From positions 31,446 through 95,445 of the forward strand of contig NZ_LZSY01000044.1 in the NCBI RefSeq assembly GCF_001665625.1: 64,000 nt of DNA. Direction: 5' to 3'. The notes beneath the pieces were generated by a model. That model did not search any database and was not told the DNA's origin. It was given only the letters and a program-made list of their open reading frames with translations. Every line of letters begins with the position of its first letter. Position 1 is the stretch's first letter. This document shows, piece by piece, positions 8,425 through 16,280 of this stretch. This stretch comes from Mycolicibacterium peregrinum (lineage in GTDB: Bacteria; Actinomycetota; Actinomycetes; Mycobacteriales; Mycobacteriaceae). The translations under genes were made by a program, and so were the position numbers.

Positions 8425-9059
8425 CAGTCGTCCTGCTCGTCGACGTTCATGATGTGGGCCAACTTGCCCACGAACAGGCTGGGGTAGGCACCGAAACCCG
8501 CCGTGGTCATCCACTCGGCCGCCGCATCCGGATGGTCGATCCATTGCCGGGCGCTGATCTCGTCGGCGACCTCCTGCAGGATCATCACTTCCTGGCCGTC
8601 GTCGAGTGCCTGGTAGACCCAGATCTTGCGGATGCCGCCCTGCTCGAAGCGCTCGAGGCCGTCGTGCACCTTGCGCATCAAGGTGGGTACGTCGTCGACG
8701 GTGGCCACCGCACCCACGATCACCCCGGCCACGTGGCCCTGCGGCGACGGGCCGGTCAGGTCGATCTTCTCCACCACTTCGCCGCCGAATATCGGCGGAA
8801 TATCTTCGACGCCGGAAATATCGAACCACTCGAAAATTGCGGGTGAACGCAGTACGTCGCGGATGGACCGCGCATGCCGAATGCCGATTGTCACCAATAC
8901 CCGGCCCGGCTCCCAAATTGATTTGTAAAGCACGACATGATGCGCGCCGATCGACAATAGTCCCGAGCGATGTTTCCGCATCCATTTCCACATTTCGTCG
9001 ACGTCGTCGACGCGGAAATCGCAGGACAGAATGAGCGAGTGTAAATCGTACTCACTCAT
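8424..9059 (-). CDS. Uncharacterised two-repeat protein coupled to bfd
   Basis: A 211-residue soluble protein I do not recognise by function. It looks like an internal duplication: residues about 40-101 and 144-207 align with common V-x-Y, S-x-R, E-W, P-x-x-F-x-G positions, suggesting two ferredoxin-like (dimeric alpha-beta barrel) domains in tandem. No cysteine metal motif, signal peptide or membrane helix is seen. It is first in a unit with bfd (1-base overlap) and starts 37 bp from a DtxR/IdeR-like iron box, so it is probably made under iron limitation. The N-terminal 170 bases of the gene are relatively AT-rich compared with neighbours. A role in iron or heme handling is inferred from context only. 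Confidence 0.8.
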   Translation of the reverse strand: MSEYDLHSLILSCDFRVDDVDEMWKWMRKHRSGLLSIGAHHVVLYKSIWEPGRVLVTIGIRHARSIRDVLRSPAIFEWFDISGVEDIPPIFGGEVVEKIDLTGPSPQGHVAGVIVGAVATVDDVPTLMRKVHDGLERFEQGGIRKIWVYQALDDGQEVMILQEVADEISARQWIDHPDAAAEWMTTAGFGAYPSLFVGKLAHIMNVDEQDD

Positions 9060-9095
9060 TTGTTGCCGACCTTTCTTTCGGGGCGCGATGGCAGA

Positions 9096-9114
9096 TTAGC
9101 GCAGTCTAACCTTA
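9096..9114. promoter_or_regulatory. IdeR/DtxR-like iron box
   Basis: TTAGCGCAGTCTAACCTTA matches the IdeR consensus TTAGGTTAGGCTAACCTAA at 14 of 19 positions, with the right half almost perfect. It is 37 bp upstream of the 211-residue/bfd unit and about 190 bp upstream of bfrA. In mycobacteria iron-loaded IdeR represses acquisition/release genes and activates ferritin genes, so one box between bfd and bfrA could serve both directions. Confidence 0.7.
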
Positions 9115-9301
9115 GTTAGGACAGCCAGTCCACTCCTCGTGGCCACGCTTGAGGCTCGGTGCCCCCGTGGGTCCGGAAGCGTCGCACGAACACGCCGAAT
9201 TGGTCGTTAATCATTGCGTCACACCGTGCTTCCTGGACTAGATTGGATGTGCACGGCAAACGGCAACACTTGACCAGCCCTCAAGGTGCTTAGGAGTGAC
9301 G

Positions 9302-9781
9302 ATGCAAGGCGATCCAGATGTTCTGAAATTGCTCAACGAGCAATTGACGAGCGAACTCACTGCGATTAACCAATATTTCTTGCACTCGAAGATGCAAGAT
9401 AATTGGGGATTTACCGAACTGGCCGAACATACCCGTTCCGAGTCTTTCGAAGAGATGCGGCACGCGGAGACCATCACCGACCGAATCCTGCTCCTCGACG
9501 GCTTGCCCAACTATCAGCGACTCTTTTCGCTGCGCGTGGGGCAGACACTTCGGGAACAGTTCGAGGCCGATCTTGCGATCGAGTACGAGGTGGTTGCCCG
9601 CCTCAAGCCCGGGATCATCATGTGCCGCGAAAAGCAGGACGCGACGTCGGCGCGGATCCTGGAAACGATCCTGGCGGACGAGGAAGGGCACATCGACTAC
9701 CTGGAAACCCAGCTCGAGTTGATGGAGAAGCTGGGTGACGCGCTCTACGCAGCGCAGTGCGTCTCCCGCCCGCCCCAATAA
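9302..9781 (+). CDS. bfrA: Bacterioferritin
   Basis: A 159-residue four-helix bundle that stores iron in a 24-subunit shell. Every ferroxidase ligand is in place: E18, E51, H54, E94, E127 and H130, and M52 is the axial haem ligand shared by two subunits, so it is a haem-type bacterioferritin and not a plain ferritin. The start is the ATG at 9302, six bases after AGGAG; a GTG at 9296 overlaps the ribosome site and is unlikely. Upstream (9060-9301) lies the iron box, and a strong hairpin follows the stop. The next gene downstream is an MFS exporter, the same order as bfrA-Rv1877 in M. tuberculosis. Confidence 0.96.
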   Translation: MQGDPDVLKLLNEQLTSELTAINQYFLHSKMQDNWGFTELAEHTRSESFEEMRHAETITDRILLLDGLPNYQRLFSLRVGQTLREQFEADLAIEYEVVARLKPGIIMCREKQDATSARILETILADEEGHIDYLETQLELMEKLGDALYAAQCVSRPPQ

Positions 9782-9809
9782 GCTCGGGCAGCTCGGTCCG
9801 TTTCAATCC

Positions 9810-9856
9810 AAGCCGCCCTGGGTAGCCGGTGAACCGCCGGCTGTTCGGGGCGGCTT
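9810..9856 (+). terminator. Hairpin terminator after bfrA
   Basis: AAGCCGCCC (9810-9818) pairs with GGGCGGCTT (9848-9856), and inside the loop AGCCGG (9824-9829) pairs with CCGGCT (9837-9842). The nested stem ends in TTTG, 29 bp after the bfrA stop. This looks like an intrinsic or mycobacterial I-shaped terminator separating bfrA from the MFS gene. Confidence 0.65.
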
Positions 9857-9928
9857 TGTTCGTGCTGTAACTTTCATAGCCTATCTAACGATATCGCTGG
9901 TGAACCGGCAGGCCGGCGAAAGGAAGTT

Positions 9929-11992
9929 ATGACCACCCCGACAACATCCACCGGCGAGCAGCCGACCGGCGCCCCGATCCTGAGCGTGCGCAGGCGCAAC
10001 CTGGTGTTCGTTGCCGTCATGCTCGGAATGCTGCTCGCCTCGCTCAACCAGACAATCGTCGCCACCGCGCTGCCCACTGTCGTGGCGGACCTCGGCGGTG
10101 CGGGCCATCAGGCGTGGGTGGTGACCAGCTATCTCCTGGCCTCCACCGTCGTCACCGCCGTCGTCGGGAAGGTCGGCGACATCTTCGGCCGAAAAGTGGT
10201 GTACCAGGCGGCGGTCCTGTGTTTTCTGATCGGATCGGTCCTCAGCGGACTGTCGGGATCGATGGCCATGCTGGTGGCCGCGCGGGCGCTGCAGGGGATC
10301 GGCGGCGGCGCGATCATGGTGACGTCCTCGGCACTGATCGCCGAGGTCATCCCATTGCGGGACCGCGGGCGCTACCAGGGTGCGCTGGGTGCGGTCTTCG
10401 GTGTCACCACCGTTGCCGGCCCGCTGCTGGGCGGCTTCGTCACCGATCACCTCGGCTGGCGGTGGGCGTTCTGGCTCAGCATCCCGGTGGGCGTCGTCGT
10501 GCTGATCGTCGCGGCCGCCACGATCCCGGCAGTGGCGTCCCGTGGTGCGCGCCCGGTGATCGACTACGCCGGAATCGTGTGGGTCGGAATCGGGGCATCC
10601 GGTCTCACGCTGGCCACCAGCCTGGGCGGCGAACTCGCGTGGACCTCGCCGACCATCATCGGGCTGGTCATCGGTTCTGTCCTGGCGCTGGCGATGTTCG
10701 TCCGGGCGGAAACCCGGGCGGTCGAACCGATTCTGCCGATGCGGCTGTTCCGCAATCCGGTGTTCACCATGTGCTGCGTGCTGTCGCTGGTCGTCGGCTT
10801 CGCCATGCTGGGCGCCCTGACGTTCATGCCCACCTTCATGCAGTTCGTCGACGGCGTATCGCCGTCCGAATCCGGGCTGCGCACCATGCCCATGGTCATC
10901 GGGCTGCTCGTCACCTCGACCGTCAGCGGCAGTCTGGTGGGCCGCACCGGCCGGTACAAGATCTACCCGATCGCCGGCACGGCGATCATGCTCGTCGGCT
11001 TCGTGCTGCTGTCGCGCATGAATGCCGCGACACCGATTCCGATCCAGTCGCTCTATCTACTCATCCTGGGCGCCGGCATCGGCATGTGTATGCAGGTGCT
11101 CGTCCTCATCGTCCAGAACACCTCCGATTTCAGCGATCTGGGCGTGGCGACCTCGGGGGTGACGTTCTTCCGGACCATCGGCAGTTCGTTCGGTGCGGCG
11201 ATCTTCGGTTCGTTGTTCGTCGGCTTCCTGTCGGATCGCCTGCCCGGTGCACTGGCTGCCAGCGGTGCGCCGGCGGTGGCGGGTGCTTCACCCAAGGCGC
11301 TGCACGAACTGCCACCCGAGGTCGCCGCCCCGATCGTCAACGCCTATGCCGACGCGCTGGACCTGGTGTTCCTCTGTGCCGCACCGGTGGCGCTGATCGG
11401 CCTGATCGTGGCGCTGTTCCTCAAGGAGGTGCCCCTGCTGGAGGCCGAGGCGACCATGGCGGCGGATCTCGGCGAGGGCTTCGGCATGCCGAGCTCGGAA
11501 TCGGCGGACCAGGTGCTCGAAACCGTGGTCAGCCGGCTGATGCGCAGTTCACCTGAGATCCGGTTGCGAAATGTGGCCGGAGGGCCGGGGTGCGAGCTGG
11601 ATGTCGCGGGGTTGTGGGCGCTGCTCAAGATCTACCGACACGGTCAGGTGTTCGGCTCGGCTCGCCTGACCGAGATCGCCGACCGCCTGGTTGTGCCCTT
11701 CGAAGTGCTCGAGCCGACCTTCAACCGGTTGGTGCAGGACGGCTATGTGCTGCGTACCGGGGACAATCTGTGGCTGACCCAGGCCGGGGTGCGGCAGGTC
11801 GAGGGTGTCTCGGCGGCGCTGGTGGGTCGGATCGTCGACAAACTGGGGGAGTCGTCGACGTACGAGGGCCGCCCGGACCGGGCCCAGGTCGAGGCCGCGC
11901 TCGAGCGCATCGCGCACCGGATTGTGGTGCAGCGGGACTGGGGAGACGACGACCGCGCCACCGAGCTGACCGGCTCGGGAACCAAAAACTAG
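9929..11992 (+). CDS. DHA2-type MFS exporter with C-terminal cytoplasmic domain
   Basis: A 687-residue transporter with 14 predicted membrane helices over the first 510 residues. Motif C of drug:H+ antiporters is seen as VAGPLLGGFVTDHLGW, and motif A as GKVGDIFGRKVV, so it probably exports drugs or lipophilic compounds by proton antiport. About 175 residues follow the last helix and form a soluble cytoplasmic domain that reads like a winged helix (TEIADRLVVPFEVLEPTF then a strand YVLRTGDNLWLTQAG), an unusual addition in this family. The ribosome site AAAGGAAG precedes the ATG. The M. tuberculosis equivalent next to bfrA is Rv1877. The substrate is unknown. Confidence 0.88.
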   Translation: MTTPTTSTGEQPTGAPILSVRRRNLVFVAVMLGMLLASLNQTIVATALPTVVADLGGAGHQAWVVTSYLLASTVVTAVVGKVGDIFGRKVVYQAAVLCFLIGSVLSGLSGSMAMLVAARALQGIGGGAIMVTSSALIAEVIPLRDRGRYQGALGAVFGVTTVAGPLLGGFVTDHLGWRWAFWLSIPVGVVVLIVAAATIPAVASRGARPVIDYAGIVWVGIGASGLTLATSLGGELAWTSPTIIGLVIGSVLALAMFVRAETRAVEPILPMRLFRNPVFTMCCVLSLVVGFAMLGALTFMPTFMQFVDGVSPSESGLRTMPMVIGLLVTSTVSGSLVGRTGRYKIYPIAGTAIMLVGFVLLSRMNAATPIPIQSLYLLILGAGIGMCMQVLVLIVQNTSDFSDLGVATSGVTFFRTIGSSFGAAIFGSLFVGFLSDRLPGALAASGAPAVAGASPKALHELPPEVAAPIVNAYADALDLVFLCAAPVALIGLIVALFLKEVPLLEAEATMAADLGEGFGMPSSESADQVLETVVSRLMRSSPEIRLRNVAGGPGCELDVAGLWALLKIYRHGQVFGSARLTEIADRLVVPFEVLEPTFNRLVQDGYVLRTGDNLWLTQAGVRQVEGVSAALVGRIVDKLGESSTYEGRPDRAQVEAALERIAHRIVVQRDWGDDDRATELTGSGTKN

Positions 11993-12003
11993 AACTTGTT
12001 CCA
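11990..12003. promoter_or_regulatory. KstR-type operator before AhpD-like gene
   Basis: TAGAACTTGTTCCA matches all fixed positions of TnnAACnnGTTnnA. It overlaps the stop codon of the MFS gene and lies 30 bp before the ATG of the carboxymuconolactone-decarboxylase-like gene, where it could cover the promoter. Confidence 0.72.
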
Positions 12004-12033
12004 GAACTCCCGGAATCTGCGTACGATTCGGCC

Positions 12034-12516
12034 ATGAGCCGAATCGGAGAATTTCCCGACGACGACGTGGCCGGCTGGATCTTGAAGTCTCCCGAGATCG
12101 GCACCGCGATGGCCAACTTCACCAACGCGGTGTACACCAAGGGCCGCTTGCCCCTCCGGGTGCGCGAACTCGCCCGGATGGTGATCGCACTCAACAACGA
12201 GTGCGTGGTGTGCCAGAACACCCGCGACTCCGACGGCGCGGCAGCAGGAGTGGACGAGGACCTCTACGACCACGCCGCCGAGTGGCGGACCTGGCCGGGC
12301 TACAGCGCGCAGGAGCGCATCGCCGCCGAGTTCGCCGAGCGCTTCGCGAGCGATCACACCGGACTGCGCGACGACGAGGACTTCTGGGATCGCGCCAATG
12401 AGCAGTTCGATGCCGAACTGCTCACCGACCTGGCGCTGTCGTGTGCGATGTGGCTGGGCATGGGCCGGATGCTGCGGACCCTCGACATCGGTCAAACCTG
12501 CAGGATCACGCTGTAA
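12034..12516 (+). CDS. AhpD-like carboxymuconolactone decarboxylase family protein
   Basis: A 160-residue all-helical protein. The CMD/AhpD motif is present as a redox-type cysteine pair C-V-V-C in ALNNECVVCQNTR followed by helices with conserved acidic residues. AhpD-like proteins use the CXXC pair in peroxide reduction; others are decarboxylases in aromatic breakdown. Here the CXXC favours a redox role, but the KstR-type box 30 bp upstream suggests participation in sterol/lipid catabolism. The ATG at 12034 is supported by homologous start sequence (MSRIGEFP). The following VOC gene is 55 bp away in the same direction and may be co-transcribed. Confidence 0.83.
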   Translation: MSRIGEFPDDDVAGWILKSPEIGTAMANFTNAVYTKGRLPLRVRELARMVIALNNECVVCQNTRDSDGAAAGVDEDLYDHAAEWRTWPGYSAQERIAAEFAERFASDHTGLRDDEDFWDRANEQFDAELLTDLALSCAMWLGMGRMLRTLDIGQTCRITL

Positions 12517-12571
12517 CCCGCGCGATCACGGCCCGGTTTACCCAGGCTTCGTGACGGCAATACCGCATGCC

Positions 12572-12937
12572 ATGATCGGAAGCCTTCGCTCCATCGTGCT
12601 GGATTGCCGGGATCCTCGTGCGCTGGCGGCCTTTTACGCCGAAGTCCTCGGCGGCGACGTCGCCGCCGAGGACGACACATGGGTGGTCGTCACCGACCCG
12701 GCGGGCCGGCGGCTCGCCTGCCAGTACTCACCGCAGCACGAGCCGCCGCTGTTTCCCGATCCGCGGGGATCGCAGCAGATTCACCTGGACATCCAGGTCG
12801 ACGATCCGGATGTCGCCCAACGCCAGGTGCTGGCCCTGGGCGCAACCCGCGTCACCGATGCCGTCGGGGAGACCTTGTTCCGGGTGTTCCGGGATCCGGC
12901 CGGCCACCCGTTCTGCCTGGTGTGGGGTATCGACTGA
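12572..12937 (+). CDS. VOC/glyoxalase-family protein
   Basis: A 121-residue protein with the paired beta-alpha-beta-beta-beta modules of the vicinal oxygen chelate fold: first half LRSIVLDCRDPRALAAFYAE, second half starting IHLDIQVDDPDVAQRQVLAL and ending FRVFRDPAGHPFCLVW. Such proteins are metal-dependent dioxygenases, epimerases, glyoxalases or resistance proteins; the exact role cannot be told. The ATG at 12572 gives the normal family start; a GTG at 12551 would add seven residues. It ends 10 bp from the convergent NTF2-like gene. Confidence 0.78.
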   Translation: MIGSLRSIVLDCRDPRALAAFYAEVLGGDVAAEDDTWVVVTDPAGRRLACQYSPQHEPPLFPDPRGSQQIHLDIQVDDPDVAQRQVLALGATRVTDAVGETLFRVFRDPAGHPFCLVWGID

Positions 12938-12947
12938 GCGGCTGCGG

Positions 12948-13406
12948 TCAGACCAGCCCGGTGGCGTCGAACACCCACGACATGTCGGCGGTGGCAAAGT
13001 TGTCCAGCCAGTCCGGCGGGGCGTGGTTGGCCAGGGCGCCCATGTCCCAGTAGTCCTTCCACAGCGTCACCTTGCCGTTCTCGACCCGGTGCACCGTGAC
13101 GAACTTGAGGACGGCGGATTCGCCTGTGGCCCAGTGCCATTCCTCGTGGTGTTCGTACATGGCATCACGGCCGTTATCGACCAGCAGGCCCGGGAAGTTC
13201 TCGTAGGACGCCAGCGGTTCGAGGCCGATCTTGAGCCGCTTGACGATGTCCTCCGGGCCTCTGGCGGCAGCGGCTGCGCCTACCGGCATGTCCAGGTAGA
13301 TGCAGTCGTCCGACAGGTATGTCTTGAGCAGGTCCCAGTCGCGTTCCGACAGGGCCTTCCACATGCCGTGGACGGTTTCCTCGATCGAGATGTCTTCAAC
13401 GGACAC
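12948..13406 (-). CDS. NTF2-like/limonene-epoxide-hydrolase-type protein
   Basis: A 152-residue cone-shaped NTF2 fold. The C-terminal strand pattern KVTLWKDYWD, with D118 and D121, resembles the catalytic end of limonene-1,2-epoxide hydrolases, and the centre has the conserved R-x-D-A and VHRVENGKV strands. It may hydrate an epoxide or be a steroid isomerase/SnoaL-like protein. The start at 13406 overlaps the end of the amidohydrolase gene by 11 bp, so they form one unit. Cytoplasmic; the substrate is unknown. Confidence 0.75.
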   Translation of the reverse strand: MSVEDISIEETVHGMWKALSERDWDLLKTYLSDDCIYLDMPVGAAAAARGPEDIVKRLKIGLEPLASYENFPGLLVDNGRDAMYEHHEEWHWATGESAVLKFVTVHRVENGKVTLWKDYWDMGALANHAPPDWLDNFATADMSWVFDATGLV

Positions 13407-15186
13407 TGGTCAACTTCCCATCCTCGGCGGAGATCGACGGGACGCGGTGCGCGGCCCGCAGGAACTGGCCGGTGCGCTGCTGGCCCACCAGGTCGGTCAG
13501 CGCACCGTCGGCGAACACGGTGCGTCCGCCGACGAGCACCGCGGTGACGGTGTCGTCGTTGCGGTTGACCATGCGCGACAGCCCGCCGTATTGGTCGACG
13601 GTCTCCTCGGCGTACGCATCGAGCGAGTCGTCGAGGTGCTCGGGATCGACGATCACCACATCGGCGCGGTCCCCGATGCGTAGATGGCCGGCGTCGATCC
13701 GGTACCAGTCGGCGAGTTCACCGGTCAGCCGGTGCACGGCCTGCTCGATCGACATGAACGGCGTACCGGCCTGCTCGGCGTCGCGGACGTGCCGCAGCAG
13801 GCGCAGTCCCATGTTGTAGAAGGCCATGTTCCGCAGGTGGGCGCCGGCATCGGAGAAGCCGAGCTGGATACCCGGATCCCGGGCGAGCTTCTTGAGCACC
13901 TCGGGACGGTGGTTGGAGATGGTGGTCCGCCAGCGGAGCGCGGTGCCGTGCTCGAGCACCAGATCCAGGAAGGCGTCGACCGGATGCAGTTCGCCGTGCT
14001 CCTGCCCGACCTGGCCGAACGTCTTGCCGACCACGGATTCGTCAGGGCAGGCGACGATCTCGGCGTCGAAGAAGTCCCGGTGCCAGACCCGCACGCCGAA
14101 CTTGCTGTCGTAGTCCTTGCGGAACTTGCGCCGGTAGGACTCGTCGCGCAGCAGTTCGTTGCGCTCGACCTCGTCACGCAGATGCAGAGCCGCTGCGCCG
14201 GAACCGAATTCCTCGAACACCACCAGATCGATACCGTCGGCATACACCTCGAACGGCACCGGCAGATGCTGCCAGCGGAAGTTGCCGCCGAGCGCATTGG
14301 CAGCCTTGGCCAGTGGGCCCATCATCCAGATCGCATAAGGGTTGGCCTTGATGTCGGCAGCCGAGAGCAGGCTGGTCTTCAGTTGCTTGCGGAACAGGCC
14401 GAGTGACTGGGCCACCTGCGAGGCCAGGTTGAGCGGATTCTGGATATCGGGACCCGACTGCAGCACCCGGCCGGCGCGCCGCAGCATCGACTTGAGCCGG
14501 CGGAGCTCGCGGGACTTGGCGTAGGTGGACGGCAGCGTGCGGGATCGGCAGGTGTCGCCGTCGATCTTGTCGAAAAGCAGTTGCTGTGAGGACATCCCGA
14601 CGAAGCCCGCGTCGAGGGCCTCCTTGAGCATCTGCTCCATGCGGGCCTGTTCGGTTGCCGTCGGTCGCTGATCCTTGCGGGTCGCCCGGTCGAGTCCCAT
14701 CACCGCGGTCCGCATGTCGGAGTGCCCGATGAAGGCGGCCAAGTTGGGGCCCAGCGGTAGTGATTCGAGTGCCGACACGTACTCGTCGCAGGTGGTCCAC
14801 GTCTTCTTGTCGTCGACGGCGGCGATCACCTGGTCGCGCGGGATCGCCTCGACCCGGCCGAACAGGTCGCCCGCGTCGACGCCGCCGACGTGCACGGTCG
14901 ACAGCGAGCAGGACCCGAGCATCGCGGTGGTCACGCCATGGCGCAGCGACTCCGACAACGACGGGCCGCCCAGGACCTCGACGTCGTAGTGCGTATGGAT
15001 GTCCAACATGCCGGGCATGACCCACTTGCCGGTGGCGTCGATGACCTGAGGGCAGTCCGTGTCGTCGAGAAGGTCCGGGGAGATGGTGACCACGTGCCCG
15101 TCACGAATTCCGATGTTGCGCACCGCTGACGGGGCTCCGGTGCCGTCGAACCATCGGCCGTTGCGAATGATTGTGTCGAAGCTCAC
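13396..15186 (-). CDS. N-acyl-D-amino-acid deacylase-type amidohydrolase
   Basis: A protein of about 596 residues of the amidohydrolase (TIM-barrel) superfamily, D-aminoacylase group. Metal-binding HTHYD (H64, H66, D68) follows the usual PGMLD turn, with GVTT after the first strand and a later SDAG motif that binds the metal or substrate (seen near GFSDAGAHLRNMAF). Members hydrolyse N-acyl-D-amino acids, though several mycobacterial paralogues remain uncharacterised. The start is the GTG at 15186 (VSFDTIIRNG, the conserved N-terminal strand); an ATG at 15222 would add 12 residues. It is translationally coupled to the NTF2-like gene downstream. Confidence 0.82.
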   Translation of the reverse strand: MSFDTIIRNGRWFDGTGAPSAVRNIGIRDGHVVTISPDLLDDTDCPQVIDATGKWVMPGMLDIHTHYDVEVLGGPSLSESLRHGVTTAMLGSCSLSTVHVGGVDAGDLFGRVEAIPRDQVIAAVDDKKTWTTCDEYVSALESLPLGPNLAAFIGHSDMRTAVMGLDRATRKDQRPTATEQARMEQMLKEALDAGFVGMSSQQLLFDKIDGDTCRSRTLPSTYAKSRELRRLKSMLRRAGRVLQSGPDIQNPLNLASQVAQSLGLFRKQLKTSLLSAADIKANPYAIWMMGPLAKAANALGGNFRWQHLPVPFEVYADGIDLVVFEEFGSGAAALHLRDEVERNELLRDESYRRKFRKDYDSKFGVRVWHRDFFDAEIVACPDESVVGKTFGQVGQEHGELHPVDAFLDLVLEHGTALRWRTTISNHRPEVLKKLARDPGIQLGFSDAGAHLRNMAFYNMGLRLLRHVRDAEQAGTPFMSIEQAVHRLTGELADWYRIDAGHLRIGDRADVVIVDPEHLDDSLDAYAEETVDQYGGLSRMVNRNDDTVTAVLVGGRTVFADGALTDLVGQQRTGQFLRAAHRVPSISAEDGKLTSVR

Positions 15187-15286
15187 CCAGTCATAGAACA
15201 GTCCCGTTGGTGGCAGTGTCAATGAAAATGGTGAACAGATTTGAAAAAATGTCTACTGAACGCCGACGGCGCGGTCTGACCAGGGG

Positions 15287-16213
15287 TTATAGCGGTGCCC
15301 AGGCATCCGGTACCCGTCCGTCGAGGTCGGTGAAGCCGTATTGGCGCGCCAGTGCGGCCGAGCTGACGGAACGTTGATTCCACTGCGCCCGGTGCGGGTC
15401 GGCCGCCACGGCGGCGACGCCGCGGCCGACGAAACGGGGGGACTCGGATTCGGCGAATCCCGGCGGTGCGGCCGGGTAACCGTCGGTGCGGGCGAGGTCG
15501 AGTGCGCACCGCCAGTTGGCCTCGTTGACGCCGTAGTTGTCGAGCATCATCTCCGAGCGCAACCATCCCGGCGTGACCGCGACCGCCGTGGCGCCGAACG
15601 CGGCGAGTTCGTGCCCGTGGCTGAACGCCAGTCGGTTCACCGCGTTCTTGACCAGGTCGTAGAACACCGACAGTCGTGGGTTCTCGGCATTGAATTCGGT
15701 TGTACCATCCGTGATTTCCACCAACAGCCCACCAGGACGGTCGGCGAGCAGCGGTAGTAGGCAGTGCGACGTGATCAGGTGCGTGTCCAGTCCGAGACGG
15801 AGCATCCGCAACCCGTCGTCGAGGTCGTGCTGCCACATCGGCCGGCCCCAGGTGTCCGGCGGTCCCTTGAGCACCTCGGCGCCCCAGATGTCGTTGACCA
15901 GGATGTCGATGTGGCCGTAGTCGGCCTTGAGCCGCCCGGCCAGCTTGCGTACTTGCGCCACGCTGAGGTGATCGACCTGTACTGGGACGCCCGAACCGCC
16001 CAGTTCCGTGACCAATTCGGCGGTTTCCTCGATGGTTTCGGGCCGGTCATAGTCGGAGTCGCGGCTACCGCATCTACTGCTGCGGCCGGTGCACACCACG
16101 GTCGCGCCGACCTCGCCCAGAGCCGCGGCGATGCCCCGACCCGCGCCACGGGTGGCCCCGGCGACGACGGCGATGCGTCCGCGCAGCGCCTCCGGGTCGG
16201 GTGTCCAGGCCAT
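15287..16213 (-). CDS. Short-chain dehydrogenase/reductase
   Basis: A 308-residue SDR with the Rossmann glycine motif GATRGAGRG (residues about 18-26), a variant N-D-I-W in place of NNAG, and the catalytic Y-x-x-x-K in FYDLVK. It is longer than typical 250-residue SDRs, with an additional C-terminal helix. It catalyses NAD(P)-linked oxidation or reduction of an unknown alcohol/ketone. It is divergent from the dienelactone-hydrolase lipoprotein (67-bp spacer) and about 100 bp downstream of nothing coding, so it is probably a single transcription unit reading toward the amidohydrolase. Confidence 0.83.
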   Translation of the reverse strand: MAWTPDPEALRGRIAVVAGATRGAGRGIAAALGEVGATVVCTGRSSRCGSRDSDYDRPETIEETAELVTELGGSGVPVQVDHLSVAQVRKLAGRLKADYGHIDILVNDIWGAEVLKGPPDTWGRPMWQHDLDDGLRMLRLGLDTHLITSHCLLPLLADRPGGLLVEITDGTTEFNAENPRLSVFYDLVKNAVNRLAFSHGHELAAFGATAVAVTPGWLRSEMMLDNYGVNEANWRCALDLARTDGYPAAPPGFAESESPRFVGRGVAAVAADPHRAQWNQRSVSSAALARQYGFTDLDGRVPDAWAPL

Positions 16214-16280
16214 CCGATGAGTATCCCGCCGCGCGCAGTTCTATAGCTGCAGTTCGGCATTTCAGCCCATACTGGCTGAG

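Noticed and set aside
9112..9130. A second, tandem IdeR box next to the first
   Set aside because: TTAGTTAGG is similar only in the first half; the other half does not match the consensus.
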